This document shows positions 14,991-22,752 of a stretch of DNA of 36,330 nucleotides, one piece after another. The position numbers and the translations under genes were made by a program. This DNA is from JBEKLJ01 sp050010255 (GTDB lineage Bacteria; Acidobacteriota; Terriglobia; Bryobacterales; Bryobacteraceae): the NCBI GenBank assembly GCA_050010255.1, contig JBEKLJ010000005.1:1-36330 (forward strand), given 5' to 3'. How positions within the stretch are numbered: the stretch's first letter is position 1; each line of letters starts with the position of its first letter. The notes under the pieces were generated by a model, which saw only the letters and a program-made list of their open reading frames with translations, did not search any database and was not told the origin of the DNA.

Positions 14991-15754
14991 CACGGCGCCA
15001 GCATGCCGCCGTTCACTTCAATCGTTTGGCCGTGGATGTAGCGCGCCGCGTCCGAGCACAGGAACACGATCACGTCGGCGATGTCCTGGTTGGTGGCCAG
15101 GCGTCCGGCGGGCGTGGCCCCGGCGATGCTCTCCAGCATCTGGCGGGTCGAGAACTTCTGGTGGAACTCGTTGTCCACGGTGCCGGGGCTGACCGAGTTG
15201 ACGCGGACGCCCTGGGGCGCCAGCTCGCGCGCCAGGCCCTTGGTCATGGTCATGACGGCGGCCTTGGCCGCGGCGTAAACGGTCGCGCCCGGCCCGCCGC
15301 CGTTGCGGGCGGCGATCGAGCTGAGGTTGACCACAACCCCGCCGCCCCGCTCGATCATCCCCGGCGCCAGCGCCTGCGTGATGAAGTAGGCGCTCTTCAG
15401 GTTCAGATTCATGACTTCGTCGTAGAGCGCTTCGGTGAACTCGAGCAGCCAGGCCCGCCGAATGAGCGAACCCGCGTTGTTGACCAGGATGTCGGCAACG
15501 GGCGCGGCCTCCTTCAGAAGGGCGATGAACGAGCGGATGCCCTCGACCGAGCCGAGGTCGGCTGGCAGCACCTCGCCTTCAGCGCCCGCCGCTCGAACGG
15601 CCTCGAGCGTCCGCTCCGCTCCCTCCCTGTGGAGGTGGTAGTGCAGAACCACGCGCGCGACGCCCGCGCGCGCCAGCGCCAGGGCCGTGGCCGCGCCGAT
15701 TCCGCGCGAGGCCCCGGTCACCACCGCCGTCTTGCCGGTGAACTCCTCAGCCAT
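14990..15754 (-). CDS. Short-chain dehydrogenase/reductase (3-oxoacyl-ACP-reductase-like)
   Basis: 254 residues from ATG 15754-15752, which has GGAGG five bases upstream on the minus strand. The NAD(P) site TGASRGIG is near residues 12-19, the NNAG motif follows in 'DILVNNAGSLI', and the catalytic Ser (VVNLSSIAA) with Tyr-x3-Lys (VYAAAKA) are all present. 'RVNSVSPGTVDNEF' and the C-terminal 'YIHGQTIEVNGGM' are typical of the classical SDR family. These signatures fit many FabG-like reductases; here the enzyme sits alone between a phosphate transporter and a PEP-CTERM gene, so fatty-acid synthesis is not implied and the substrate is unknown. A promoter-like pair precedes it. Its stop codon overlaps the upstream motif region of the PEP-CTERM gene. 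Confidence 0.88.
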   Translation of the reverse strand: MAEEFTGKTAVVTGASRGIGAATALALARAGVARVVLHYHLHREGAERTLEAVRAAGAEGEVLPADLGSVEGIRSFIALLKEAAPVADILVNNAGSLIRRAWLLEFTEALYDEVMNLNLKSAYFITQALAPGMIERGGGVVVNLSSIAARNGGGPGATVYAAAKAAVMTMTKGLARELAPQGVRVNSVSPGTVDNEFHQKFSTRQMLESIAGATPAGRLATNQDIADVIVFLCSDAARYIHGQTIEVNGGMLAP

Positions 15755-15774
15755 ATCCGCCTCCAAAGCGGCCA

Positions 15775-15803
15775 ATTATGCGCTCACCGCCGCCGCGCCG
15801 CAA
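15775..15803 (-). promoter_or_regulatory. Sigma-70-like promoter before the SDR gene
   Basis: On the minus strand TTGCGG (15803-15798) and CATAAT (15780-15775) are 17 bases apart. The -10 box differs from consensus at one base. The predicted start is about 14 bases before the SDR ATG, leaving room for its ribosome site. Confidence 0.4.
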
Positions 15804-15829
15804 GGCGCACAGCCGCTCGAACAACGTCC

Positions 15830-15848
15830 CGCCTCTGCGCCAGAGGCG
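15830..15848 (-). terminator. Hairpin after the phosphate transporter gene
   Basis: CGCCTCTG and CAGAGGCG form a perfect 8-base stem with a 3-base loop (15838-15840), 37 bases after the Pit stop codon on the minus strand. No T-run follows. It probably separates the phosphate genes from the SDR promoter. Confidence 0.45.
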
Positions 15849-15884
15849 CGCCGCCGCGCGGTTAGCGCCCGCGCGGTCAGTATC

Positions 15885-16916
15885 CTACCGCGGGTCCAGC
15901 CCCGCCCAATAGAGCAGCATGTAGGAGAACCACGCCACCGCCGCCGCCGCGGGTATGGTGAGGACCCAAGCCCAGACGATGTTCTTGGCCACGCCCCAGC
16001 GCACCGCCTTTACCCGCTGGATCGAGCCGACCCCGGTGATTGCGCCGGTGATGACGTGCGTGGTCGAAACGCCGACTCCAACCGCCGTCGCCAGCAGAAT
16101 CGAGGTGGCCGCCGCCGTCTCCGCGCAGAAGCCGCCGCGCGGCCTGAGCCGGGTGATACGGGAACCCACCGTATGCACGATCCTCCAGCCCCCGGTCAGG
16201 GTCCCCAGGCCGATTGCCGCGCCGGCCGAAATGATTACCCACGCCGGCACGTGGAATTCGGGCAGGTACTTCGTCGTCACCAGCACCCCGGTGATGATGC
16301 CCATGGTCTTCTGCGCGTCGTTGGTGCCGTGCGAGTAGCTGAAGGCCGCCGCCGAGACGAGCTGCAAGCGCCGGAAGTGGACGTCCATCTTCTTGGGACT
16401 GGAGTGCCGGAACAGCCAGTACACCGCGACCATGAACGCGTAAGCAAGCGCGAAACCGAGCAGCGGCGAGACGATCATGAACACCAGCGTGCGGATCCAT
16501 CCGCTCCAGATCAGCACGTCGACGCTGTGCTCAAGGCCCTTCCCGAGCGCGGCGCGCGCCATCGCCGCTCCGGCGTATCCGCCGAACAGCGCGTGCGAAG
16601 AGCTGGTCGGCAGCCCTAGCCACCACGTGACCAGGTCCCAGACGATGGCGCCAATCAGCCCCGCCAGGATGACGTACACGGTCACCGAGCGCAGGTCCAC
16701 CATGCCCGAGCCCACCGTGCGCGCCACCGCGGTGCCGAAGCTGAACGCCGAAACGAAGTTGAAGAACGCGGCCCAGATGACCGCCTGGAGCGGCGTCAGC
16801 ACGCGCGTGGCAACCACGGTGGCCACCGAGTTCGCGGCATCGTGGAAGCCGTTCAGGAAGTCAAAGGTGAGCGCAACCGCGATGATGACCAGGACCAGGA
16901 TCAGCGTGGGCGACAT
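15885..16916 (-). CDS. Inorganic phosphate transporter, PiT family
   Basis: 343 residues from ATG 16916-16914. PiT proteins move phosphate, usually as a metal-phosphate complex with protons, across the inner membrane. The two family signatures are visible: 'FDFLNGFHDAANSVATVVATR' near the N-terminus and 'AFSYSHGTNDAQKTMGIITG' in the second half, together with 'GLPTSSSHALFGGYAG' and 'GVSTTHVITGAITGVG'. Alternating hydrophobic stretches indicate about 8-10 helices with a short polar middle loop ('RHSSPKKMDVHFRRLQL'), so it is the compact bacterial type. The DUF47 partner gene ends 24 bases upstream, forming the common DUF47-pit operon. Low-affinity, constitutive phosphate uptake is the usual role, but regulation is not visible here. 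Confidence 0.93.
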   Translation of the reverse strand: MSPTLILVLVIIAVALTFDFLNGFHDAANSVATVVATRVLTPLQAVIWAAFFNFVSAFSFGTAVARTVGSGMVDLRSVTVYVILAGLIGAIVWDLVTWWLGLPTSSSHALFGGYAGAAMARAALGKGLEHSVDVLIWSGWIRTLVFMIVSPLLGFALAYAFMVAVYWLFRHSSPKKMDVHFRRLQLVSAAAFSYSHGTNDAQKTMGIITGVLVTTKYLPEFHVPAWVIISAGAAIGLGTLTGGWRIVHTVGSRITRLRPRGGFCAETAAATSILLATAVGVGVSTTHVITGAITGVGSIQRVKAVRWGVAKNIVWAWVLTIPAAAAVAWFSYMLLYWAGLDPR

Positions 16917-16940
16917 CAGAACGCCGTCATACCGAGGGCC

Positions 16941-17555
16941 CTAGCTGTTCTTGACAACCACGTTCTGCAGAACGTCGGCGACGTCTTCGCAGCGGTCGGT
17001 GGTGTCTTCGAGCAGCTCGAGAATCTCTTTCTTCTTGATGAGGGCGATGGGGTCCTTCTCCTGCTGGAACAGCTCGGCGATCGCGCGGCGCACCAGCAGG
17101 TCGGCATAGTTCTCCAGGCGGTTCACTTCAATGCAGTCTTCCAGCAGCTTCTGGTCCTGGTTCAGCTTCTCGAAAGCCTTCTCGAGCGCTTTGGCGCAGT
17201 CGTGCACCACCACGCACAACTCCACGGCGGTCTCCGGAATGGGCTCCAGCCGATAGGCCACCATGCGGTAGGCGGCGTCCTCGATGCCGTCCAGCACGTC
17301 GTCCAGGCGCGAGGAAAGCGAGTGGATGTCCTCCGGATCCAGCGGCGTGATGAAGGTCTGGTTAAGGCGCGTGAAGATGTCGTGGATGATCTCGTCCCCT
17401 TCGTGCTCGAGCTGCTGGATGTGGACCGCGGCGCGGGAAAGCTCCAAGTTGCCGCCCTGCACCGCTTCCAGCAGCAGCTTGGAGGCTTTAGCGATCAGGT
17501 GGACCTGGCTGAGGAACGACGTGTAGAACTTTTCCTGGCGTGGTAGCAGTCTCAT
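16941..17555 (-). CDS. DUF47 family phosphate transport accessory protein (PhoU-like)
   Basis: 204 residues from ATG 17555-17553 (MRLLPRQEKFYTSFLSQ); a frame open to 17621 adds residues with no similarity. The protein is all-helical with PhoU-like metal-binding helices: 'HIQQLEHEGDEIIHDIFTRLNQTFITPLDPEDIHSL' contains the E-x3-D-x3 pattern, and 'LDDVLDGIEDAAYRM' and 'LLEDTTDRCEDVADVLQNVVVK' the matching repeat. In other bacteria the DUF47 partner encoded before pit supports or regulates Pit transport. It ends 24 bases before pit, so the two are one operon with this gene first. No DNA-binding domain is present. Confidence 0.92.
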   Translation of the reverse strand: MRLLPRQEKFYTSFLSQVHLIAKASKLLLEAVQGGNLELSRAAVHIQQLEHEGDEIIHDIFTRLNQTFITPLDPEDIHSLSSRLDDVLDGIEDAAYRMVAYRLEPIPETAVELCVVVHDCAKALEKAFEKLNQDQKLLEDCIEVNRLENYADLLVRRAIAELFQQEKDPIALIKKKEILELLEDTTDRCEDVADVLQNVVVKNS

Positions 17556-17668
17556 GGGCGCTTCAGTTCTCCATGCCGCCCCGCCGCGGCGCGCGCGATT
17601 CGACTCGCCGCAATGAGCCATCCGGCGGAAGGGAAGAACTCTATCTTCTCATCCTTGAAAAGCGCGGG

Positions 17669-18481
17669 TCAATCCGCCGCCTCGGGGTTCCAGCGCCCCC
17701 CGGCTGGCGCGTCGGCCGGCGGGTCCGGCTCCGCTCCACCGGCGCCGCCGGGCGGCAGGAATCTTGGGTCGAGCAGGCGCGGGGCGTCGATGTTTCCCAT
17801 GGCCGCCAGAAGGTGCTCCTTCAGGTTCGGGTAGTCCTTCTCCAGCGTGGCGAACAGGTCGCGCAGCGCGCGGCGCACCGTGCCGGTCTTCTGCGAGCAG
17901 CCGCACGGGACCAGGGGGGCGCCGGCGGCCTCGGCCCAGCGCCGCGTGAGGTCCTCGGAGACGAACACCAGGGGGCGGATGAGCCGGAACTCGCGGTCGC
18001 GGGAGTGCGTCACGGGCGGCAGCGCGCTCAGCTTCCCGGTGAACAGGGCATTGCGCAGCAGGGCCTCGCAGAAGTCGTCGGCCGTGTGGCCGAGGGCGAT
18101 CACCTTGGCGCCCAGCCCGCGAGCCACTTCGTAGACCGCGCGGCGGCGGTAGCGGCTGCACAGGTCGCAGCCGTGCTCGGGCTGCTCCGCGAGCAGGCTG
18201 AGCGAGGGGGCGTCCCGGAAATACGTCCACTCGACGCCTTTGGCGCGCAGGTGCTCGGCCAGCGGCTGGACGGGCCGAAGGAACTTGCCCTGCTCGATGG
18301 TGAAGGCGCAGACGGTGAACTCAACGGGCGCGCGGTTGCGCAACAGAAGCAGCGCATCGAGCAGCGTGTACGAGTCCTTGCCGCCCGAGAGCGCCACGGC
18401 CACGCGATCGCCCTCGTGGATCATCTTAAACCGGCCGATCGCCTCGCCCACCTTGCGCAGCAGGGTCTTCTCGAGGTCCAC
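17669..18481 (-). CDS. ttcA: tRNA 2-thiocytidine biosynthesis protein TtcA-like
   Basis: 270 residues from GTG 18481-18479 (reads DLEKTLLRKVGEAIGRFKMI); a frame open to 18556 adds 25 residues with no family similarity. TtcA thiolates C32 of certain tRNAs using an iron-sulfur cluster. The PP-loop SGGKDS is at 32-37, the first Cys pair CDLC at 106 and 109, and a further pair in CGCSQKTG at 194 and 196; 'GHTADDFCEALLRNALFTGKL' is the conserved helix after the ATPase. The C-terminus (about 230-270) is a Gly/Pro/Ala-rich tail not typical of the family. The Cys pattern suits TtcA better than TtuA or MnmA, but TtcA-like proteins vary in target. It is divergent from rsmB, 105 bases away. Confidence 0.85.
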   Translation of the reverse strand: MDLEKTLLRKVGEAIGRFKMIHEGDRVAVALSGGKDSYTLLDALLLLRNRAPVEFTVCAFTIEQGKFLRPVQPLAEHLRAKGVEWTYFRDAPSLSLLAEQPEHGCDLCSRYRRRAVYEVARGLGAKVIALGHTADDFCEALLRNALFTGKLSALPPVTHSRDREFRLIRPLVFVSEDLTRRWAEAAGAPLVPCGCSQKTGTVRRALRDLFATLEKDYPNLKEHLLAAMGNIDAPRLLDPRFLPPGGAGGAEPDPPADAPAGGRWNPEAAD

Positions 18482-18586
18482 AGTACGATTATCACCGCAC
18501 AGGCTCAGAGGACGCAGCGAGGGCCCACGCACTGCCGGCCACTCGCCGCGATCCACGAGCTCACCGGCCCCGGTTACGATGAGAGC

Positions 18587-19732
18587 GTGGTCTCACCCGC
18601 GCGGCTGGTGGCGTTCGACATTTTGATGCTCGTCGAACGCGGCGGCTATGCTTCCGATCTGCTTGCCGGCCGGAGCGTGGCGCTCGACACGCGCGACGCC
18701 GGCCTGGCCGCGGAGATCGTCCTGGGCTCGCTGCGCTACCAGGCGCAGCTCGATTTCCTCATGGAGCACACCTCCGGCCGGGCGGTGGGCCGCCTCGACC
18801 CCGAGGTCCGCATCGCGCTTCGAATGGGGGTCTACCAGCTCCGCTACCTGACGCGGGTGCCGGCGTACGCCGCAGTGAGCGAGGCCGTCGAGCTGGTAAA
18901 GCGTGCGCGCAAGCGCTCGGCGGCGGCGTTCGTCAACGCGGTGCTGCGCAAGCTGGATCGCCTCCCGGCGCCCTGGCCGGACCGCGCCACCGAGTTGTCG
19001 CACCCCGTGTGGCTGCTGGAGCGCTGGGACCGCCAGTACGGCCGCGAAACAGCCGACCGAATCGCCCGCGCGAACCTCACCACGCCCCAGACCTACGTCC
19101 GTGTGGCCGGCGCGCCGCCGCTGGGCGTCCAGCTCGAGCCGACCGATGTCCCGGGGGCGTACCGGCTGGTTGAAGGCGAACCCTCTGGCCTCAGGATTCA
19201 GGACGTCGGCTCGCAGGCCATCGTGCCCCTCCTCGAGTTGAAGCCGGGCCAGCGGTTTCTCGACCTGTGCGCCGCGCCGGGCAACAAGACCGCGCAAGCC
19301 CTGGAGGCGGGGGTTCGCGCCGTGGCTTGCGACATACACCTGAGTCGCCTGCGCAACATGAGGGACCTCGGCTGCCCCCTGGTGGTGGCCGACGGCACCG
19401 AGGCGCTGCCTTTCGCCACGCGCTTCGGTCGCGTCCTGCTGGATGCGCCCTGCTCGGGCACCGGGACGCTGGCGCGGAATCCCGAGATCAAGTGGCGCCT
19501 GAAACCCGCGGATCTGGAGGGTCTCCACGGCAAGCAGGTCGCGCTGCTCGGGAGGGCGCTGGAATGGCTCAGCCCCGGCGGGCGTCTGGTGTACTCGACC
19601 TGCTCGCTGGAGCGCGAGGAGAACGAGGCCGTGGTGGAGCAGGCCGGCGCCCGGGTGCTGGGCCTGTGGCGGCGGCTGCCGGGAATCGACCCGGGGGACG
19701 GCTTTTTCGCTGCTGTGATAACATCGGATTGA
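18587..19732 (+). CDS. rsmB: 16S rRNA m5C967 methyltransferase RsmB
   Basis: 381 residues from GTG 18587 (reads VSPARLVAFDILMLVERGG); the frame remains open far upstream through the antisense of ttcA, but homology starts here. An N-terminal NusB-like RNA-binding domain (about 1-130: 'GLAAEIVLGSLRYQAQLDFL', 'VPAYAAVSEAVELVKRARK', 'FVNAVLRKL') is joined to a Rossmann methyltransferase: SAM motif 'FLDLCAAPGNKT', 'DAPCSGTGTLARNPEIKWR' with the release Cys, and 'YSTCSLEREENE' with the catalytic Cys. This order is that of RsmB, which methylates C967 of 16S rRNA. A possible -10 box (TACGAT, 18575-18580) would give a leaderless mRNA. rpe follows 7 bases after the stop. Confidence 0.93.
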   Translation: MVSPARLVAFDILMLVERGGYASDLLAGRSVALDTRDAGLAAEIVLGSLRYQAQLDFLMEHTSGRAVGRLDPEVRIALRMGVYQLRYLTRVPAYAAVSEAVELVKRARKRSAAAFVNAVLRKLDRLPAPWPDRATELSHPVWLLERWDRQYGRETADRIARANLTTPQTYVRVAGAPPLGVQLEPTDVPGAYRLVEGEPSGLRIQDVGSQAIVPLLELKPGQRFLDLCAAPGNKTAQALEAGVRAVACDIHLSRLRNMRDLGCPLVVADGTEALPFATRFGRVLLDAPCSGTGTLARNPEIKWRLKPADLEGLHGKQVALLGRALEWLSPGGRLVYSTCSLEREENEAVVEQAGARVLGLWRRLPGIDPGDGFFAAVITSD

Positions 19733-19739
19733 CCCGCAA

Positions 19740-20414
19740 ATGGTTCAAATCGTTCCATCTATCCTTTCCGCCGACTTCGCCCGCCTGGGGGAGCAGATCC
19801 ACCAGGTCGAACAGGGCGGGGCCACCATGCTTCACATCGACGTCATGGACGGGCACTTCGTGCCCAACCTCACCGTGGGTCCCCCGGTCCTGCGGTCCAT
19901 CCGCAAGATCACGAAGATGACCCTGGGCGTGCACCTGATGGTGACCGACCCGGACCTGCTCGCGCCGCTGTTCATCGAGGCGGGCGCCGACCAGGTGTTG
20001 GTGCACGTGGAAGCGGCGCGGGACCTCGATGGCACGCTGCGCAGGATCCAGAGCGAGGGTCTCCAGGCCGGGGTCGTGATCAATCCCGCCACCCCGGTGT
20101 CGCTGCTGGAGGACGTGCTCGGCTTGGCCGACTGCGTGCTCGTGATGACCGTTAACCCCGGCTCCGGCGGCCAGCACCTCATCCCCGGGATGCTGGATAA
20201 AGTCCGAGCGCTCGACCGGCGCCGCAAGGAGCTGGGCCTCAACTTCGCCATCGAGATCGACGGCGGCGTGACCCTGGAGAACGTGGAGGAGATCGTCCGG
20301 GCCGGGTGCGACTGGCTGGTCAGCGGCGCCACGATCTTCCACAGCCCGGATCCGGCCGCCACCGTGACCCGAATGCGCGAGATCGCCGGGCAGGCGGCGG
20401 CCTCCCGGCTCTGA
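19740..20414 (+). CDS. rpe: Ribulose-phosphate 3-epimerase
   Basis: 224 residues from ATG 19740, seven bases after the rsmB stop codon. The enzyme interconverts ribulose 5-phosphate and xylulose 5-phosphate in the pentose phosphate pathway and the Calvin cycle. The TIM barrel carries the metal and catalytic residues His32 and Asp34 (LHIDVMDG), His65 (LGVHLMV) and Asp174 (IEIDGGV), and the phosphate loop follows in 'LVSGATIF'. The glycine-rich loop reads MTVNPGSGGQHLIPG, where many members have GFGGQ, a mild variation. Length is normal. A weak hairpin follows at 20425-20439. Clustering with rsmB suggests simple co-transcription rather than a shared pathway. Confidence 0.95.
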   Translation: MVQIVPSILSADFARLGEQIHQVEQGGATMLHIDVMDGHFVPNLTVGPPVLRSIRKITKMTLGVHLMVTDPDLLAPLFIEAGADQVLVHVEAARDLDGTLRRIQSEGLQAGVVINPATPVSLLEDVLGLADCVLVMTVNPGSGGQHLIPGMLDKVRALDRRRKELGLNFAIEIDGGVTLENVEEIVRAGCDWLVSGATIFHSPDPAATVTRMREIAGQAAASRL

Positions 20415-20424
20415 GCGGGTCTCC

Positions 20425-20439
20425 GGGGGGCGTTCCCCC
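20425..20439 (+). terminator. Possible short hairpin after rpe
   Basis: A run of G (20425-20430) and a run of C (20435-20439) form a 5-base stem 11 bases after the rpe stop. No T-run follows, so it is a weak candidate and may not separate rpe from bamD. Confidence 0.3.
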
Positions 20440-20537
20440 AGCGCGTTCGGGTGTAGGATCAAGGAATGTGATTGGGGCCGGCGTCGCGGGCGCACCCGGC
20501 GGGCGCGGCGGCCGGGAAAGTGGTTTCGAGTGAGGCT

Positions 20538-21896
20538 ATGAAGGTTTACCGAAGCTGGTTCAAATGCGGCATCACCGTGCTGGTGCTGGCGGGGCTCACC
20601 TGCTCTTGTGGCTTGCACCGCAAGAAGTACGAGAACCCCATCACCAGGGACACGCTCCAGCCCGACAAGGTGCTCTTCGATAGGGCCATCCGGGACATCG
20701 AGCGGGGCCGCTTCGAGGTGGCTCGGCTGACGCTCAACACCCTCATGAACACCTACGACCAGAGCGAGTTCCTCGCCAAGGCCAAGCTGGCCATCGCCGA
20801 TAGCTGGTACCGGGAGGGGGGAACGCACGGGCTGGCGCAGGCCGAGGCCGAGTACAAGGACTTCATCCTGTTCTACCCCACCATGGAGGAGGCCGCCGAG
20901 GCGCAGGAGAAGGTCTGCCTGATTCACGTCCGGCAGATGGAGAAGCCGGACCGCGACGCCATGCACGCCCAGCGCGCCGAAGAAGAGTGCCGCCAGCTTC
21001 TGACGCAGTTCCCCAACAGCCGCTTCGCACCCCAGGGACAGCAGGTCCTGCGCGAGATCCAGGAGGCGCTGGCGGAAGGCGAATACCGCGTCGGCTCCTT
21101 CTATCACACCAAGGGCGTCTATTACTCGGCGGCGAACCGGCTGCAAGGCCTCACCGACCACTACCCGCTTTACAGCCGGGCCGACCAGGCGCTCTGGAAG
21201 TTGGGCGACGCCTGGGGGCGCCTGGGCCCGAAGTTCCGCGACCGCAGCGCCGCGGCTTACGCCCGCCTCGTCGAGAAGTACCCCCTCAGCCCCCTGGCCG
21301 AGGAAGCCAAGAAGAAGCTTCGGGCGATGGAGCGGCCCATCCCGGAGCCGGACCCGGTGGCGCTGGCCTGGCAGAAGTACGAGCTTGAGAACCAGCACCG
21401 GCCGGGGCTCATGAGCCATTTCTGGGGCGTCTTCCGCTCGCAGCCCGATGTGTCGCTGGCCGCCAAGTCGGGCCAGCCGCCCATGGAGAGCTACCGGCCG
21501 CTGACTCCGGTGACGGTGCCGGTCACCGCCGCCGGCGGCGCCAGCGCCGACGTTACCGCCACCACGATTTCCGGGCCTTCGGCCCTCGACACCCTGCCGG
21601 ACGCCCGGCAGAACCCGCCCAAGGAAGGCGCGCAGAACACCACTACGGGTCAGGGCCAGCAGCAGAACGCCAGCCAGGGCCAGCAGCAGAACACCACCAC
21701 GGGTCAGGGCCAGCAGCAGAACGTCAGCCAGGGCCAGCAGCAGAACACCGACAACAGCACACCGCAAACCCCTCAGAACGCGAAGAAGAAAAAGAAGAAG
21801 AACAAGCAGCAGAACGTCAGCCAGGGCCAGCAGCAGAACCCCGACAACAGCACCCCGCAGACCCCTCAGGACGCGAAGAAGAAACCCACGCAATGA
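20538..21896 (+). CDS. bamD: BamD-like outer-membrane assembly lipoprotein with long Gln/Asn/Lys-rich tail
   Basis: 452 residues from ATG 20538. The N-terminal hydrophobic stretch ends in LTCSC (Cys22 and Cys24), an atypical but plausible lipobox. TPR-type repeats follow: 'RGRFEVARLTLNTLMNTYDQS', 'LAQAEAEYKDFILFYPTMEEA', 'AEEECRQLLTQFPNSRF', 'AANRLQGLTDHYPLYSRADQA', 'AYARLVEKYPLSPLAEEAK'. This is the pattern of BamD/YfiO, the lipoprotein that helps BamA insert outer-membrane proteins. Ordinary BamD ends near residue 270-280; here about 170 further residues follow, ending in tandem repeats of GQGQQQN and a Lys-rich block (from about 370). The stop codon overlaps the ATG of the response regulator. 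The tail is discussed as a repeat; its role is unknown. Confidence 0.85.
   Translation: MKVYRSWFKCGITVLVLAGLTCSCGLHRKKYENPITRDTLQPDKVLFDRAIRDIERGRFEVARLTLNTLMNTYDQSEFLAKAKLAIADSWYREGGTHGLAQAEAEYKDFILFYPTMEEAAEAQEKVCLIHVRQMEKPDRDAMHAQRAEEECRQLLTQFPNSRFAPQGQQVLREIQEALAEGEYRVGSFYHTKGVYYSAANRLQGLTDHYPLYSRADQALWKLGDAWGRLGPKFRDRSAAAYARLVEKYPLSPLAEEAKKKLRAMERPIPEPDPVALAWQKYELENQHRPGLMSHFWGVFRSQPDVSLAAKSGQPPMESYRPLTPVTVPVTAAGGASADVTATTISGPSALDTLPDARQNPPKEGAQNTTTGQGQQQNASQGQQQNTTTGQGQQQNVSQGQQQNTDNSTPQTPQNAKKKKKKNKQQNVSQGQQQNPDNSTPQTPQDAKKKPTQ
21633..21878 (+). repeat. Tandem coding repeats in the bamD tail (54-base and 93-base units)
   Basis: A 54-base unit repeats at 21633-21686 and 21687-21740 (18 residues, QNTTTGQGQQQN... 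with A/V differences). A second, longer unit starting QNVSQGQQQN begins at 21717 and again at 21810, offset by 93 bases (31 residues), each continuing DNSTPQTPQ and AKKK. Both units are whole codons, so copy-number changes would keep the frame. Confidence 0.8.
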
Positions 21897-22501
21897 GCCG
21901 GATCCTGTTGGCCGACGACAGCCCGCACGCCCAGCGCATGGGCGAGCGAATCCTGCGCGAAGAGGGTTTCGAGGTAGTCACGGTCACGGACGGCGAAACC
22001 GCGATCATCCGGCTCGGCGACGTGGATCCGGACCTGGTGATGGCGGACGTTTTCCTGCCGCACAAGAGCGGCTACGAGGTCTGCCAGCACATCAAGTCGC
22101 ACCCGGCGCACCGGCACACCCGGGTGGTGCTGCTGGCGGGGCTGCTCGAACCGGTGGATGAGGCCGAGGCTGAGCGGGTGCAGGCTGACGGCATTCTGAA
22201 GAAGCCCTTCGAGGCTTCGGTGGTCGTCTCCACCATCCGGCCACTCCTGGAGGCGGCCGAGGAGGCGCGGCGGGCGGCGATCGAGGAGCAGCAGGCGGTT
22301 CCACCGGAGCCCGATCCCGAGCTTCAGCCGCCGCCTCAGCCGGAACCCGCGCCGGCGCCCGCAACCGCAAGCCCAGCGCAGTCACCCCCGGAGATCGACT
22401 CGGGGCGTGTCCGCGCCGCTGTTACGGTGGCCCTCGATCGCGCCATGCCGGCGCTCATCGACGAGATCACCGAACGCGTGCTGGTGGCGTTGGGCGACTA
22501 G
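21893..22501 (+). CDS. Response regulator with receiver domain and Pro/Glu linker
   Basis: 202 residues from ATG 21893, overlapping the bamD stop (ATGA). The receiver domain has acidic Asp8/Asp9, phosphorylatable Asp52 (MADVFLP) and Lys104 (KKPF). The usual switch Thr/Ser after the fourth strand is Ala82 (VVLLAG), so classical output switching may be altered. Residues about 118-165 form a Glu/Ala then Pro/Glu-rich linker, and a short C-terminal helix (VRAAVTVALDRAMPALIDEITERVLVAL) follows, with no DNA-binding, GGDEF or enzymatic domain. This is a stand-alone signalling protein, possibly a polar-localisation or protein-binding output. Overlap with a BamD-like gene suggests envelope-linked signalling, which is an inference. 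Confidence 0.85.
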   Translation: MSRILLADDSPHAQRMGERILREEGFEVVTVTDGETAIIRLGDVDPDLVMADVFLPHKSGYEVCQHIKSHPAHRHTRVVLLAGLLEPVDEAEAERVQADGILKKPFEASVVVSTIRPLLEAAEEARRAAIEEQQAVPPEPDPELQPPPQPEPAPAPATASPAQSPPEIDSGRVRAAVTVALDRAMPALIDEITERVLVALGD

Positions 22502-22592
22502 ACCGCATTTTTCACCAACAACCTGTTGCGGCACCCGATGGCAGCCCGTGGCACGAGTGGGCGATCACACAAGGAAGTCGGCTCCCGTGCGG

Positions 22593-22699
22593 CAGATTCT
22601 GGGGGAACGTTCCGTCTGTCCCCGGTTTCCCGGTTTTCCTGTCCCCGGTTTTCGGGTTTTCGACAGATTCTCCGGGAACGTTCCGTCTGTCCCCGGTTT
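22593..22699. repeat. Pair of 36-base direct repeats
   Basis: The segment at 22593-22628 recurs at 22664-22699 with only two mismatches. Each contains the palindrome GGAACGTTCC followed by GTCTGTCCCCGG. Between them are further copies of CCCCGGTTT-like strings. The arrangement looks like a small intergenic repeat cluster between convergent genes (response regulator and RRM gene). Two copies with a 35-base spacer are too few for a CRISPR array. Confidence 0.7.
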
Positions 22700-22752
22700 T
22701 CGCCGAGGAGCGCCCCAATCCGGCACTTGTCCGGATCGGGGCTCCTGGGAGT

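Noticed and set aside
17540..18586. Upstream extension of the rsmB frame as a large fusion protein
   Set aside because: The added part is the antisense of ttcA and has no coding similarity; RsmB homology begins at about 18587.
19569..21893. A 774-codon minus-strand frame across rsmB, rpe and bamD
   Set aside because: It runs through three well-supported plus-strand genes, and its Leu/Val-rich repeats are only the complement of the bamD tail repeats.
22593..22699. CRISPR array
   Set aside because: Only two repeats, with spacing that contains partial copies of the same unit, and no cas genes nearby.
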